A stretch of 64,000 nucleotides of DNA from Paramacrobiotus metropolitanus (lineage: Eukaryota > Tardigrada > Eutardigrada > Parachela > Macrobiotidae). Shown here in pieces: positions 34,836-43,725 of this stretch. The notes beneath the pieces are model-generated. The model did no database searches and had not been told where the DNA came from. It saw only the letters and a list, made by a program, of their open reading frames with translations. The DNA lies in assembly GCF_019649055.1 (NCBI RefSeq), contig NW_026570235.1, positions 1 through 64,000 on the forward strand, written 5' to 3'. Made by a program: the position numbers and the translations under genes. Position 1 is the stretch's first letter, and every line of letters begins with the position of its first letter.

Positions 34836-35475
34836 GGGGACCACTATCAGTAGAAAGCGGGTTTGAGAAAACGGGAATGGTTTGAAAACAATGGCCAGAT
34901 ACGTGTTTTTACAACTTTGACTGAACGCAGAGAGGATTTAGCTACACAATGGTGTGACGCGATCCTCTCGTGTCTAGACCGAGCTATTCATCAAAAAAAG
35001 AAAAAACTTTGAAACCAAAAGCTGAATGAGAAAGTTTCTTTGTTTATGATGCGATATGCATCGTTGTGCGTGTTTTCTTCTAGACAGCTTATATACGGAA
35101 ACATACTGATAGAAAAGTTAAAAATATTCAAATTAAACGCAAAAAAAAACACTTTTCGAAAAGTGTTTTTCGATTTATATGGAGTGCGTTCCGTTGTACA
35201 ACACTGGAGTTTCGGTATATAAGTTTTCTAAACGAAAACACACACAACGACGTATTTCGCATCATAAACAAAGAAACTTTCTCATTCAGCTTTTGGTTTC
35301 AAAGTTTTTTCTTTTTTTGATGAATAGCTCGGTCTAGACACGAGAGGATCGCGTCACACCATTGTGTAGCTAAATCCTCTCTGCGTTCAGTCAAAGTTGT
35401 GAAAACACGTATTTGGCCATCGTTTTCATACTATTCCCGTTTTCCTAAACCCGCTTTCTACTGCTAGGGATCCCC
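34836..35475. mobile_element. 640 bp foldback element flanked by TTAA
   Basis: Nearly the whole element is a palindrome: left arm 34,836-35,100 and right arm 35,225-35,475 pair, with an inner perfect core AAACACTTTTCGAAAAGTGTTT. It starts GGGGACC, ends GGATCCCC, and TTAA is present on both sides (34,832-34,835 and 35,476-35,479). TTAA duplication is the hallmark of piggyBac-type transposition, so this is probably a non-autonomous piggyBac-like MITE. Confidence 0.8.
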
Positions 35476-35480
35476 TTAAC

Positions 35481-35587
35481 GGCAGGGTGTAAAAGGTGGC
35501 TGTGCACCTGCCACTGGCATTTGCCACTGGCAATGGCATATGCCATTGCCAGTGGCAGGTGCCACTGCCACCTTTTACACCCTGCCC
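35481..35587. repeat. About 107-bp near-perfect palindrome
   Basis: Outer arms GGCAGGGTGTAAAAGGTGGC and its complement at 35,568-35,587. The inner part is built from repeated TGCCACTGGCA words around a CATATG centre at about 35,539. It starts 2 bp after the TTAA of the preceding foldback element. Confidence 0.9.
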
Positions 35588-36071
35588 AGGCTACGCATAT
35601 CAAAACTGGGCTCACTGTCGGTTTCCTGTATCGAATCTCCAGCTTTGGCTCCGTATTACTGTACTTGCGTCCCATCGCTTCGATCGCATATCGTACTGTT
35701 TACTAGTTTTTGTGTTTTTTAAGTTCTCGATGAAATTTTTGTGTTGACTGTTTTTTATGCCATCATTCTAGTTAGTTCTTAGTCGGAATTGCAAAATGTT
35801 TTTGAACTTTTTTTGGCAATTGGCATCGTCGTCCGTACTACCCCGCAGCTGGTGATGAGCCAGATAAGTCGCAAACCAATCGCGCAATTTATTTTGGCCA
35901 ACACACTGAAATACTGTACTGTATAATAAGTGTATACAGTATAGTAATACAATCACTAATAACAGCTACACTGGATCAAAATTCGCAAATTCAGATATTC
36001 CTTTTCCGAGAGTTCTTATGTCTCGTGTTCAGTGTTATGTGGTAATGAAGGAAAACTAGCCTTTGTCGCGT

Positions 36072-36852
36072 CCGATCACTTCGGCCGCGACACATTTCGG
36101 TATTTTGGCCGCACAGGTTCATTTCGGCCAACGTTCATTTCGGTCGTGGCTCACTTCGGCCAACGCTCATTTCGGCAACTGGATGTTTCGGACTTTCGGC
36201 CATCTTAGGCTCTCTTACGTTTCCTAGGTTTTCTTAGATTTTCTTATGTTTTCTTAGGGTTCTTAGTTTTGCTATGGTTTCTTAGGTTTTATCAGGTTTA
36301 TTATGGCTTCTTGGGTTTCTTAGGTTTCTTAGGTTTTCTTAGGTTTCTTAGGTTTCTTAGGTTTCTTAGGTTATGAACTTATGGTTTATTTGTATTTCTT
36401 AGGTTTTCTTAGGTTCTCCTAGGTTTTCGTATTTATTCTTAGGTTATTCTCAGGTGATCTAAGATGTGAGGATTTCTTTTCGTTTTATGTTTTTCTAAGT
36501 GTCGTGCGGTTAACTCACTCGGGACGGTAGACTTCGTGTGATTGATCTTTTGACTTTCGACGATGTGTTAATAAGAACACTTGGAAAAGAGAGACATGAT
36601 TGTGCATTGGTGACAACAACACTTACCAAATTGCTCGAAAAACAGTGCGTGCAAAACGGAGTAGAAACACAACAAGTTCGTTTTAACGACAAAGTTTAGG
36701 CAAGGCCTATTTCCGCCGAAATGTACTGTGGCCGAAGTGAATGACGGCGGAAACGAATGACGGCCGAAGTGAATGGCGGCCGAAGTGAGTGGCGGCCGAA
36801 AAACTTTGGCCGAAATGAGCGCTGCCGAAATGAAAACGGCCGAAGTGATCGG
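36072..36852. mobile_element. Foldback element built of CACTTCGGCC repeats
   Basis: Ends CCGATCACTTCGGCCG (36,072-36,087) and its exact complement (36,837-36,852). Each arm holds several (T/A)CATTTCGGCC or CACTTCGGCC units in opposite orientation. The middle carries a (tttcttagg)n minisatellite at 36,205-36,450, the same motif family as in the 4.5- and 7.8-kb elements. No protein. Confidence 0.8.
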
Positions 36853-37510
36853 TAGCCCAACTTCCCACCAGCAGACGCCCGGTCTCGGCTTAACGGGTTC
36901 AGATGCTACTTATGCCTCCGAATATATATAAGCCGACCCCTAGCCGGAGCCAGAATGACCTGGGTAGTAGCTTATCGAAACTCAGAATTCCTAGACCGCC
37001 TTCTGAAAGCAGAACAGATAAGGCCAGCCGTGTAGATGCCAGTATCAACATGTCCTCGGTGATGTTGACGGCTATAGCCGATGTTGACGTTGATGCAGGT
37101 GTACTACTCTGTATGCTCCTGACTATACAATTTTCATAGTATGATATTCTGTGAATATCGGTACTTCGCATGGGGCCTTAAGTTTTCCCCTCATATACTC
37201 TGTAGATTAGGGGAAATTTCGTTTTCCCCCGCCGGGCCCCGCACATGTGCCGCTTAGTCGCTTACACGAATGCAGCCTAAAGTTGGCTGCAGCTAAAAAC
37301 CGGTTTCTGAACTCGGCTTATCCAGTTGCGCAACTGAACAAGAAATCTATGCAGCTTGTGATTGAGATTGCTGAAAAAAATGTCTTCGGTTTTTGCCTGT
37401 GCATCACTACGCTATTCATCAATTTCATCGGGCTAGCCATTTCATCGAGATGACTTTTACACAAGCTGCCTGCCGTCAGCGCTTGTAACAAAACGCGAAA
37501 CAATGCATGC
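36853..37510. other. Left flank of the Maverick, no firm gene
   Basis: A hydrophobic plus-strand frame (37,280-37,453, including FGFCLCITTLFINFIGLAIS) is the only hint of coding. It has no recognisable family and no clear splice sites. Confidence 0.3.
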
Positions 37511-37605
37511 AGTAGATACCCCTCCGCTTATAGCGGGCCACCCACCGGGCGTAGGTAATTAGGGGGTAACTTACCGGCCGTTGCAACGGTTGGGGTTAAA
37601 GGTCA
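37511..37605 (+). repeat. Maverick left terminal inverted repeat
   Basis: Starts AGTAGATACCCCTCCGCTTA and ends GGGGTTAAAGGTCA. All 95 bases match the reverse complement of 59,779-59,873. The preceding CATGC at 37,506-37,510 is the target duplication. Confidence 0.95.
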
Positions 37606-37792
37606 ACTGCCCCCTGGACAGCGGCACCTGGCGTCGCTTATTAGTGTGCGATCAAGCGTGACGCTAGTGTGCAGCGGTGCGTGACACATATGTTAGCGAA
37701 ACTGTAATAAAATAATATATATATATATATATATACAATATATGTACAAGTACTTAATATAGTACTTAATATAACAATACTGTGTACTGTCT

Positions 37793-38065
37793 ATGACAAC
37801 CGCTGACCTTTCACCAATGACATTCGGCCGCTGGCTATTAAATACCGGTGCCAAAAAATCAGTCGATCGGTCTTATAAAATTTCAAATTTTATAAATTTT
37901 AATCCGGTGAAAAAGAAGATGACAATCTTCTCTAAATACTTAACGGCCAACGAAAGGGCCGCGGTGGGTTTCCCTCATGTGATGGCGAACTATGACGCCT
38001 TCTACACATACGTAGAACACCTGGATGCCGACGGCCGTGAACAAGTGGTAAATAAATTAAATTAA
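37793..38065 (+). CDS. Maverick ORF, unknown 90-aa protein
   Basis: First gene inside the left end. ATG at 37,793 begins MTTADLSPMTFGRWLLNTGA; the middle is basic and rich in Asn and Phe (SNFINFNPVKKK). Followed by a patch EYLTANE-like (KYLTANERAAVGFPHV) and TAA at 38,063-38,065. No signal peptide or membrane helix. Not recognised. Confidence 0.5.
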   Translation: MTTADLSPMTFGRWLLNTGAKKSVDRSYKISNFINFNPVKKKMTIFSKYLTANERAAVGFPHVMANYDAFYTYVEHLDADGREQVVNKLN

Positions 38066-38178
38066 TATATTAATTCATTTATTTATAAATTTTTAATATA
38101 TTACATAAATATTTATTATATTGTATATACAAAATATTTTAACACCGGGATGCGTAGGTGGGAGTGCTCGGTGAGCTC

Positions 38179-38792
38179 ATGCGGGCAAACTCAGCGATAG
38201 GCCGCTATTTCCGGACGCGATCAGAGCTGGAAGCCGAGATCGCTGAGCTGGGCGCGACGGTGAGCAGAATCGCCGGCCGGAACGGGGACGCGCTCGATCG
38301 CGCCGGAGAGGAGGCGGCACTGCTCGGCCAAATTGACCTCGAACCGACACCCGCACGCCGCCGCAACTGCAACAGTGACCCCAGCTGGTCACTCAGCTGG
38401 ATACTGGCATACTTGTCCGGGGAAGTGCGGCGGCCGTCGGCGAGGGGGGATGGGAGCGTGGTCCTCGTGCCCAACATGGGCGCCGCGGTGAATCAACAGA
38501 AGAGACGCGAGAACTGGAAACATGTTCTGGGCAGCGTATGGCGGACTGCCCGGAACGTCGTCCTGAAGCGTCCGCCGCGGCGCCCATACGCTGAGGTGTT
38601 GGACCAGCTCACCAGAAAGGTGGAGGAGGTTGCCCGCGTAGATCGCCTGGCGGATCAGATCAGCGTGCGCCGGACCGATTTTTTGCCGTGTTCACGCTGG
38701 GGCTGGTCGGACTGTCCACGCTCAATCAGGTGCGCGCAGCAGCAGATGTTTTTGTCACCTTCGTAGATGGTGAGCTCGCGCGCCCTGAATAA
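38179..38792 (+). CDS. Maverick ORF, GC-rich coiled-coil protein with C-terminal membrane helix
   Basis: The first in-frame ATG is 38,179. The protein starts with a heptad-like helix (RSELEAEIAELGATVSRIAG), has an Arg-rich middle and a second charged helix (AEVLDQLTRKVEEVARVDRL). At a T6 run near 38,690 the frame breaks. The next frame supplies a hydrophobic helix (FAVFTLGLVGLSTLNQV) and ends with TAA at 38,790-38,792, a more natural C-terminus than the original frame. Base composition is strikingly GC-rich compared with both flanks, hinting at separate origin. A coiled coil with a tail anchor is all I can infer. No family recognised. Confidence 0.55.
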
Positions 38793-38995
38793 TATTTTAT
38801 TATTATAATAATTTCTAGTCAAATTAATATTTTTATTTATTTTTTATATTATTGTGATATTACGTACTCTAGTCATAAGATTAATTATTATATACTGTGT
38901 TATTAGTTTTTGTGATACTACCATTTTTACTGTGTTGTTCTGTGATATTAAAGCACTTTAAAGTATGTACGAGTAGTTTCCTTAACAACAAAAAG

Positions 38996-39067
38996 AAAAA
39001 AATAGAAGACCGGGAGTTGAACACGGGACCTTGCGGTAAAAAGTAGAATACACAGTACACTCGGCCA
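38996..39067 (-). ncRNA. tRNA-like Pol III unit 1 (A box, B box, T-run)
   Basis: On the minus strand an A box TGGCCGAGTGTA (39,067-39,056) is followed, with the B box starting 43 nt after the A-box start as in tRNA genes, by GTGTTCAACTC (39,024-39,014) and then a T7 run (39,002-38,996). The acceptor and anticodon arms do not pair well, so it is not a normal tRNA. Either a tRNA-derived Pol III promoter unit or a decayed tRNA/SINE head. Confidence 0.4.
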
Positions 39068-39189
39068 CTATACAATACTAAATTGCATTGCTATATTTTG
39101 CGAACGGCGTGAACAGAAAACATAATAAAATTATTAAAAATAACTGAAAGTACACAGTACTGTATACGTAACACCAAATGTATCGCAAA

Positions 39190-39766
39190 TGCAGAATTAT
39201 TACTGCACATTCGCACGTATTAATTTCAGGATTAAATCAGGAAGAGTTCTGATCCTGAAATTAATACGTACGAGTGTGCAGTAATAATTCTGCATAGGCA
39301 AAAGTCCGCAAATCAACCGCGGCCGTACGCAATACACGGTAGTACGCTCACACCTTTATTATTTCGCGGGTTGGTGGTACGCGGGTCCGGTGGCGGTGTG
39401 CGGTATCGGACGGTGTGTCGGTGGACACTGCGGAGGGATGGTCTTACATTCATGACCATAATCATATTGAATATGATCATAATCAATATGATCATGGTCA
39501 TGAATATATGGTCGCCGTGCGGTGATTCGGCAGGGCAACTGGCGGTATACAGCCATGAAATCATAATTATAAATTATGATTATATCGTTCATAATTTATA
39601 ATTATGATCTCACGGTTGCGTATTGGTGTTCGCTGTCGCAGCAGTCCTCCATCCGTGCAAAGCCGTACGGGCATATGGCAGCACATCCGACGCGGTTCGC
39701 TGTGGCATTTAACACGAACACAAATTCATAGTTGGAACTAAAACTATGAATCTATGTTCGTGTTTA
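39190..39766. repeat. Cluster of four hairpins
   Basis: 39,190-39,294: arms of about 43 bp starting TGCAGAATTATTACTGCACA. 39,448-39,505: 58-bp near-perfect palindrome starting ATTCATGACCAT. 39,560-39,608: 20-bp arms. 39,711-39,765: arms of about 23 bp starting AACACGAACA. They lie between two Maverick genes, with no coding between them. Role unknown (replication, regulation, or inserted mini-elements). Confidence 0.85.
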
Positions 39767-40017
39767 ATAACACAGAACCAAAATAATATTGGAAAACAAT
39801 AACAGTAGTATGTTGTAGTGAAAAGTAGATTTAACCCTGCACCAACCGTTCATACTAAAATTAACCCGCGTAACACCCGGACGGTCGCACAGACACGGCC
39901 ACGCCCACCAATTCTGTGTTCAACCAATAAGAGTGTTTGTAGTGAGAAACACTAGAAAACGACGAAAATAACGGTTTTAGTATTTTTGTGTTGTACTGTA
40001 AATGTCATTTAGCAAAA

Positions 40018-40538
40018 ATGGAGTATTCGTACTTGGAATTTGTCAGTAATTTACCCGATAGGGAAACGCAGTGGTATACACTGGGAAAGGCTGTAGCGGC
40101 TTTCGTCCAACCGCGTAAACGCATTGTATATCTACAGCAGATTATGTCATTTTCGGATTCCAATAAGCACATTGCCAGAGAATACGGGATTAAACTTGGG
40201 GCGTTGGAACTGGCGCAGATCCTACGTTTAGAAGATAACCGAACCATGCGGAAAACCACCGACGCACGGCTAAAGGGACCTCAGCACATTACTTTGCTTG
40301 GAAAATCTGGCACTGTCCTAACTATTTATCCCCGTATTATCCGGATGAAATCAACGATCCAATTCTCGGAATTCGGCAAGGGCACAAGAATATTAAAATG
40401 CGCTTAATGTCTTTTCAGCTACTTATGCTTGAAATTGAAAAGACGGACTTAGGATTTGATTTGCCGTTAGGAACGGAATGCCCAGAAGACTGGGATGACG
40501 TTATTGTTCCTATGCTTTTATCTGAATGCTCTATGTAA
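40018..40538 (+). CDS. Maverick ORF, unknown protein of about 173 aa with acidic C-terminus
   Basis: ATG at 40,018 gives MEYSYLEFVSNLPDRETQWY, a helical middle (ALELAQILRLEDNRTM) and a beta-rich stretch (HITLLGKSGTVLTIYPRIIR). The frame stops at 40,407. A one-base shift at an A4 run (40,395-40,398) leads into a further 46 codons ending at TAA 40,538, with an acidic motif CPEDWDDVIVPMLL reminiscent of short protein-binding peptides. Not recognised. The extension could also be a separate small ORF starting at ATG 40,398. Confidence 0.5.
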
Positions 40539-40718
40539 ACGAACGTAACGGTCTCAACGCATGAATATTATTCAAGAATAATAATAATGATCTCACAGCA
40601 TGAATACTGAATAAAGAACAACAACGTGGCAATTTGGTGCACGATACATAATACACTGCTGAACAAGCAACACATAATTAACAGAATAAGCAGACACGAT
40701 ATGCATCGATAAGAATAA

Positions 40719-41774
40719 CTAAACACGGATATTCATTTCTTTTTTAAATGCAGCAATTTTATCAATACGTTCTTGGAGCACTCTGGCCATCTCAGAGCCC
40801 AAAACTTCAGGCTCTTCTATGTCATAACACGGCATTTTCATAAGAACCGAAATCCGTCCGTTTCCGATCCAAGCGCCGGTGATGGCTCCGGCCATACTGG
40901 CAATGACGTTGGTATCGCCCCCCATAGAAATTGCCAGGATGATGCAACGATCAAACGCGTTGTCCGTAATAATTCCTGCGACAGGTGTCATAGCGCGTAG
41001 AGCACAGTAGATAGCCAAAGGAACGGCTTCCAACGCCTTGATTCCGTTGCCTAAGGCACTGACAACGGCTTTCGGATCAGTATTGTCTGCCAGAAAAGTT
41101 TGAACCTTACGGAGACGGTTACTGTAAAACTTGAACTGATTATCCACCTCCATGCTTTCGCAGAAACTAATAAGAGTAGCAATAAAGCTAGCAGCGTCTG
41201 GCTGGTGGATATGCAATGCTTCAAAAATAGCACGAGCTTGTAACTTAGCCCCACGCACGGCAAGTAAATTGCCGTGCGTTAATCTCGAACTTTCATCAAC
41301 TTCTTTCAGAGCAGAGTCCAGATCAAAACAGTTAAGCAAAACCAGCGGTGCCACTCGAACTGCGGCACCGTTTCCATACGAGCCACTTCCACGGAATTGT
41401 TGGGCGGCCGGAAAATACACTGTTTTGGTTTTAATTCCGTTAAGTTTCCACGCAAAGAACACATCTTTGATTGTCGTAAAAAACTTTCGCCTCTCCGGAA
41501 ATTCAAAGTAGCAATCGGCCATGTACTGAGCAACGTGAACATCGATAAATGAACCAGAATCAACAATAGAACGGGCTACAGCACTCGTTAGATACGATGC
41601 GTCGGTTGGTAGCCAGCAGTTTTTAGAGAACAATGTATCCACTACGTGTTGAACAGCGATTGGTTGGCAGTCACGCTTGGTCTGTTTGAACAGCCCACCA
41701 GCACAGTCCCCAATATACGCCCCTATCAAGCAACCTCTGAATCGAGCAGAATCAAGCACAGTTTCAGAAGTCAT
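40719..41774 (-). CDS. ADP-ribosylglycohydrolase-like protein (ARH/DraG fold) with altered metal site
   Basis: Intact frame of 351 aa from ATG 41,774. Family motifs: RGCLIGAYIGDCAGG near residue 13, GSGSYGNGAAVRVAPL near 127, LTHGN near 165 and SMGGDTNVIASMAGAITGA near 285. ARH enzymes remove ADP-ribose using two Mg ions held by T-D-D-T and D-x-D-T motifs. Here those are T-D-A-S and D-T-N-V, so two metal aspartates are changed (A and N), and the usual glutamate after the first glycine motif is not evident. The substrate pocket motif is kept. It may therefore bind ADP-ribose without normal catalysis (inference). It sits inside the Maverick and starts 42 bp from a divergent gene. I know of no standard Polinton gene of this type. 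Confidence 0.88.
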   Translation of the reverse strand: MTSETVLDSARFRGCLIGAYIGDCAGGLFKQTKRDCQPIAVQHVVDTLFSKNCWLPTDASYLTSAVARSIVDSGSFIDVHVAQYMADCYFEFPERRKFFTTIKDVFFAWKLNGIKTKTVYFPAAQQFRGSGSYGNGAAVRVAPLVLLNCFDLDSALKEVDESSRLTHGNLLAVRGAKLQARAIFEALHIHQPDAASFIATLISFCESMEVDNQFKFYSNRLRKVQTFLADNTDPKAVVSALGNGIKALEAVPLAIYCALRAMTPVAGIITDNAFDRCIILAISMGGDTNVIASMAGAITGAWIGNGRISVLMKMPCYDIEEPEVLGSEMARVLQERIDKIAAFKKEMNIRV

Positions 41775-41779
41775 TTTCA

Positions 41780-41811
41780 AAATTTAGAAGTACAACTCGG
41801 TTTCTAAATTT
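41780..41811. promoter_or_regulatory. 10-bp inverted repeat between divergent genes
   Basis: AAATTTAGAA (41,780-41,789) and its exact complement TTCTAAATTT (41,802-41,811), separated by 12 bp, fill the gap between the start codons at 41,774 (-) and 41,817 (+). A shared regulatory site for both genes is an inference from position. Confidence 0.45.
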
Positions 41812-41816
41812 CTAGA

Positions 41817-42542
41817 ATGGCATCGTTTCGCGCTGTTATACCGCCGGTTATGCTTCGAACACCGCAAGCCAAGGACGTTAAAGTGCTTGGCCTCATAAGC
41901 AAGTATCGTAAAAAGAGCTTCTGCGAGCTTATGAATGCTTTGGACGATCAAGTCAAGCTCCTATTGGATCGTTTTCCATATCTGGGCGTTGGCCTGTATT
42001 TGCATTTCTGTGACGTGGCCGATGAACCAGAAACAACGGTTCAGCTCTCTTTGTGTCAGTTTAAGAATAACTTTGAGCGCGATATCATTCGGGATAAGTA
42101 CCGCAGTGCGAAAGTCACAGAGTTCAACCGTTGGAAGTGGTTGCCCATCGTTAGGCGCTTGTGCTTCGCAGCTGTCGAGTCAACGCTCATGGAAATGCGC
42201 CACAACTGGAATTTCAACGGTCTTGAAAAGACAAAGGTGATTGGTTGCTTGTTTCTAGAAATGCCAGATCGATCGGGAATCCGGGTCTGGATGGATGGGA
42301 TTAGTGGTGAGGAGGCGGAGCTTCCATTGTTCAACTATCAGTTTCATCTGGTTAAACCGTGGGTGACCATGCAACTGCTGACGCGAGGCGCATTTCATGG
42401 ACCGGATCATTACTTACCAGAATCATCATCTTCATCGGATTTCGATCGATTTGAAGTAGATCAGATTGACGGAGTTGTAGCAGATGGACCAAGCACTGAA
42501 CAAAATGGAGGATCAACAGGACCCAATGGAGCCGAGGCCTAA
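41817..42542 (+). CDS. Maverick ORF, unknown 241-aa protein
   Basis: MASFRAVIPPVMLRTPQAKD start; a compact, mixed alpha/beta-looking body (FPYLGVGLYLHFCDVADEPE; KVIGCLFLEMPDRSGIRVWM) of about 200 residues; then a Ser/Asp/Gly-rich tail (ESSSSSDFDRF and on). No membrane helix. The last 59 bp overlap the next gene in another frame. It is divergent from the ARH-like gene. Not recognised; intact. Confidence 0.7.
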   Translation: MASFRAVIPPVMLRTPQAKDVKVLGLISKYRKKSFCELMNALDDQVKLLLDRFPYLGVGLYLHFCDVADEPETTVQLSLCQFKNNFERDIIRDKYRSAKVTEFNRWKWLPIVRRLCFAAVESTLMEMRHNWNFNGLEKTKVIGCLFLEMPDRSGIRVWMDGISGEEAELPLFNYQFHLVKPWVTMQLLTRGAFHGPDHYLPESSSSSDFDRFEVDQIDGVVADGPSTEQNGGSTGPNGAEA

Positions 42543-42747
42543 CCTGAATAGCAACTGGATTTGGCTGTTCTATTATGGCATTCCCTTTATGCTCTCTCAG
42601 TGCATTCGTATTGTGTGTGTAATTTCGCTGAAACTGTACGATAAAATACCTTTGAAGGATGTTGTTTTTCCATTAATTAAATTCTTGTTCGTGGAAAGTC
42701 GTCGTCTTCTGGGTTTCCCCCCAGATAAAAAAAATAATGGAGACTAA
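42484..42747 (+). CDS. Maverick ORF, 87-aa single-pass membrane protein
   Basis: Starts inside the preceding gene and ends 11 bp into the next. A hydrophilic N-terminus is followed by WIWLFYYGIPFMLSQ and CIRIVCVISL, one or two short membrane helices, then a basic tail. The tight overlaps match viral-style packing. Family not recognised. Confidence 0.6.
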   Translation: MDQALNKMEDQQDPMEPRPNLNSNWIWLFYYGIPFMLSQCIRIVCVISLKLYDKIPLKDVVFPLIKFLFVESRRLLGFPPDKKNNGD

Positions 42748-43395
42748 CGTGTCTGATACATTTATTCATCCTTTATCTTTCTTAATATCTGGAAGCTCTG
42801 GGTCTGGTAAATCTACGTTTGTGGCTAACCTACTGCGTACTAATAAAATTCGTCCTAAACCTGCGCGTGTCTTCTGGTTTTACAAACAATATCAACCTTT
42901 ATATGATCAGCTTATAAGCGAAAAACATTCGATAGAATTTATAGAAGGCTTGCCAGAAGAAATATCTAATTCAAAGTTCTTTGATAAGCATTACAACAAT
43001 CTGTGTGTTATTGATGATTTGCATTTGGAGCAAAACACCAGTAAGCATGTTGCTCAATTGTTCTGCAACGGCGGACGCCACTCTAACACGTCAGTTATTT
43101 ATCTGACGCAGAATTTGTATTTCAAACAATCTTTTGGACGGGACATTCGATTGAATGCTAAAGTCATTGTGAGTTTTAAAATCCGCAAGATAAACAACAG
43201 TTGCAAACGTTAGGCCGGCAAATCTTTCCGAACCGTTTGAACTACTTTATGGATGCGATCAATAAGTGCTTCGACCGACCATACGGTTATATTGTTATTG
43301 ACCTTCAGCAATCAACCGACGACCGTTACAGACTGCGCACCGCCATATTTGGCGAAAATAAAGCTAATGCTACAGAAATCTTCGTACCCGCATAA
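42737..43395 (+). CDS. Maverick packaging ATPase (FtsK/HerA type), one frame break
   Basis: Walker A GSSGSGKST at residues 18-26 and Walker B NLCVIDD near residue 93, followed by a sensor-like VIYLTQN. The known role is pumping DNA into capsids. The first frame stops at 43,213; the conserved C-terminus (LGRQIFPNRLNYFMDA, PYGYIVIDL) continues in another frame to 43,395. The break is at an A4 run near 43,175 and needs one extra base. Between the 87-aa gene and a conserved 109-aa gene, in the usual Polinton order. Confidence 0.88.
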
Positions 43396-43724
43396 TGGAG
43401 AAGAGCAAAACCGTTGCACATCTGGACTTATTGACAGCCGTTGCAAACAGCAAGCCAAAGCTGGCCAAAGCCATTGTTAAAAATTCTGAGGACACTCTGA
43501 TTGATGCCATAACTGAATGCGCTTTACAAATTGTAACCGGCACCGTTCCAGTCACGGAGCCAAGCAAAGCTGAGCGGGTTAAAAAAATTATGCCGTATAT
43601 CAAGCTACTTGCGAAAAAGAGTATCTCGAAAAAACATAAGCGTAATTTTCTCGTTCAGAAGGGATTTGCTATTTTATCTCTAATTATTCCCCCTGTACTA
43701 TCATACGTGTTGGGACGTGTTTAA
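43395..43724 (+). CDS. Maverick conserved small protein (109 aa)
   Basis: Start codon overlaps the ATPase stop. Helical body LLTAVANSKPKLAKAIVKNS, then ECALQIVTGTVPVTE and the C-terminal KHKRNFLVQKGFAILSLIIP with a hydrophobic end. The pattern (E-C...G-x-V-P-x-T, then K-R-x-x-L-V-Q-x-G plus hydrophobic tail) is one I associate with a small protein common in animal Polintons. Its function is not known to me. Intact. Confidence 0.7.
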   Translation: MEKSKTVAHLDLLTAVANSKPKLAKAIVKNSEDTLIDAITECALQIVTGTVPVTEPSKAERVKKIMPYIKLLAKKSISKKHKRNFLVQKGFAILSLIIPPVLSYVLGRV

Positions 43725-43725
43725 T

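Noticed and set aside
36899-37171. Hydrophobic minus-strand frame suspected to be a mitochondrial insertion
   Set aside because: I could not match it to any mitochondrial protein in either code; too weak to call.
42484-43724. Bacterial operon because of tight overlapping genes
   Set aside because: Gene content is the Polinton core, and flanking genes are spliced; overlaps are typical for virus-like elements.
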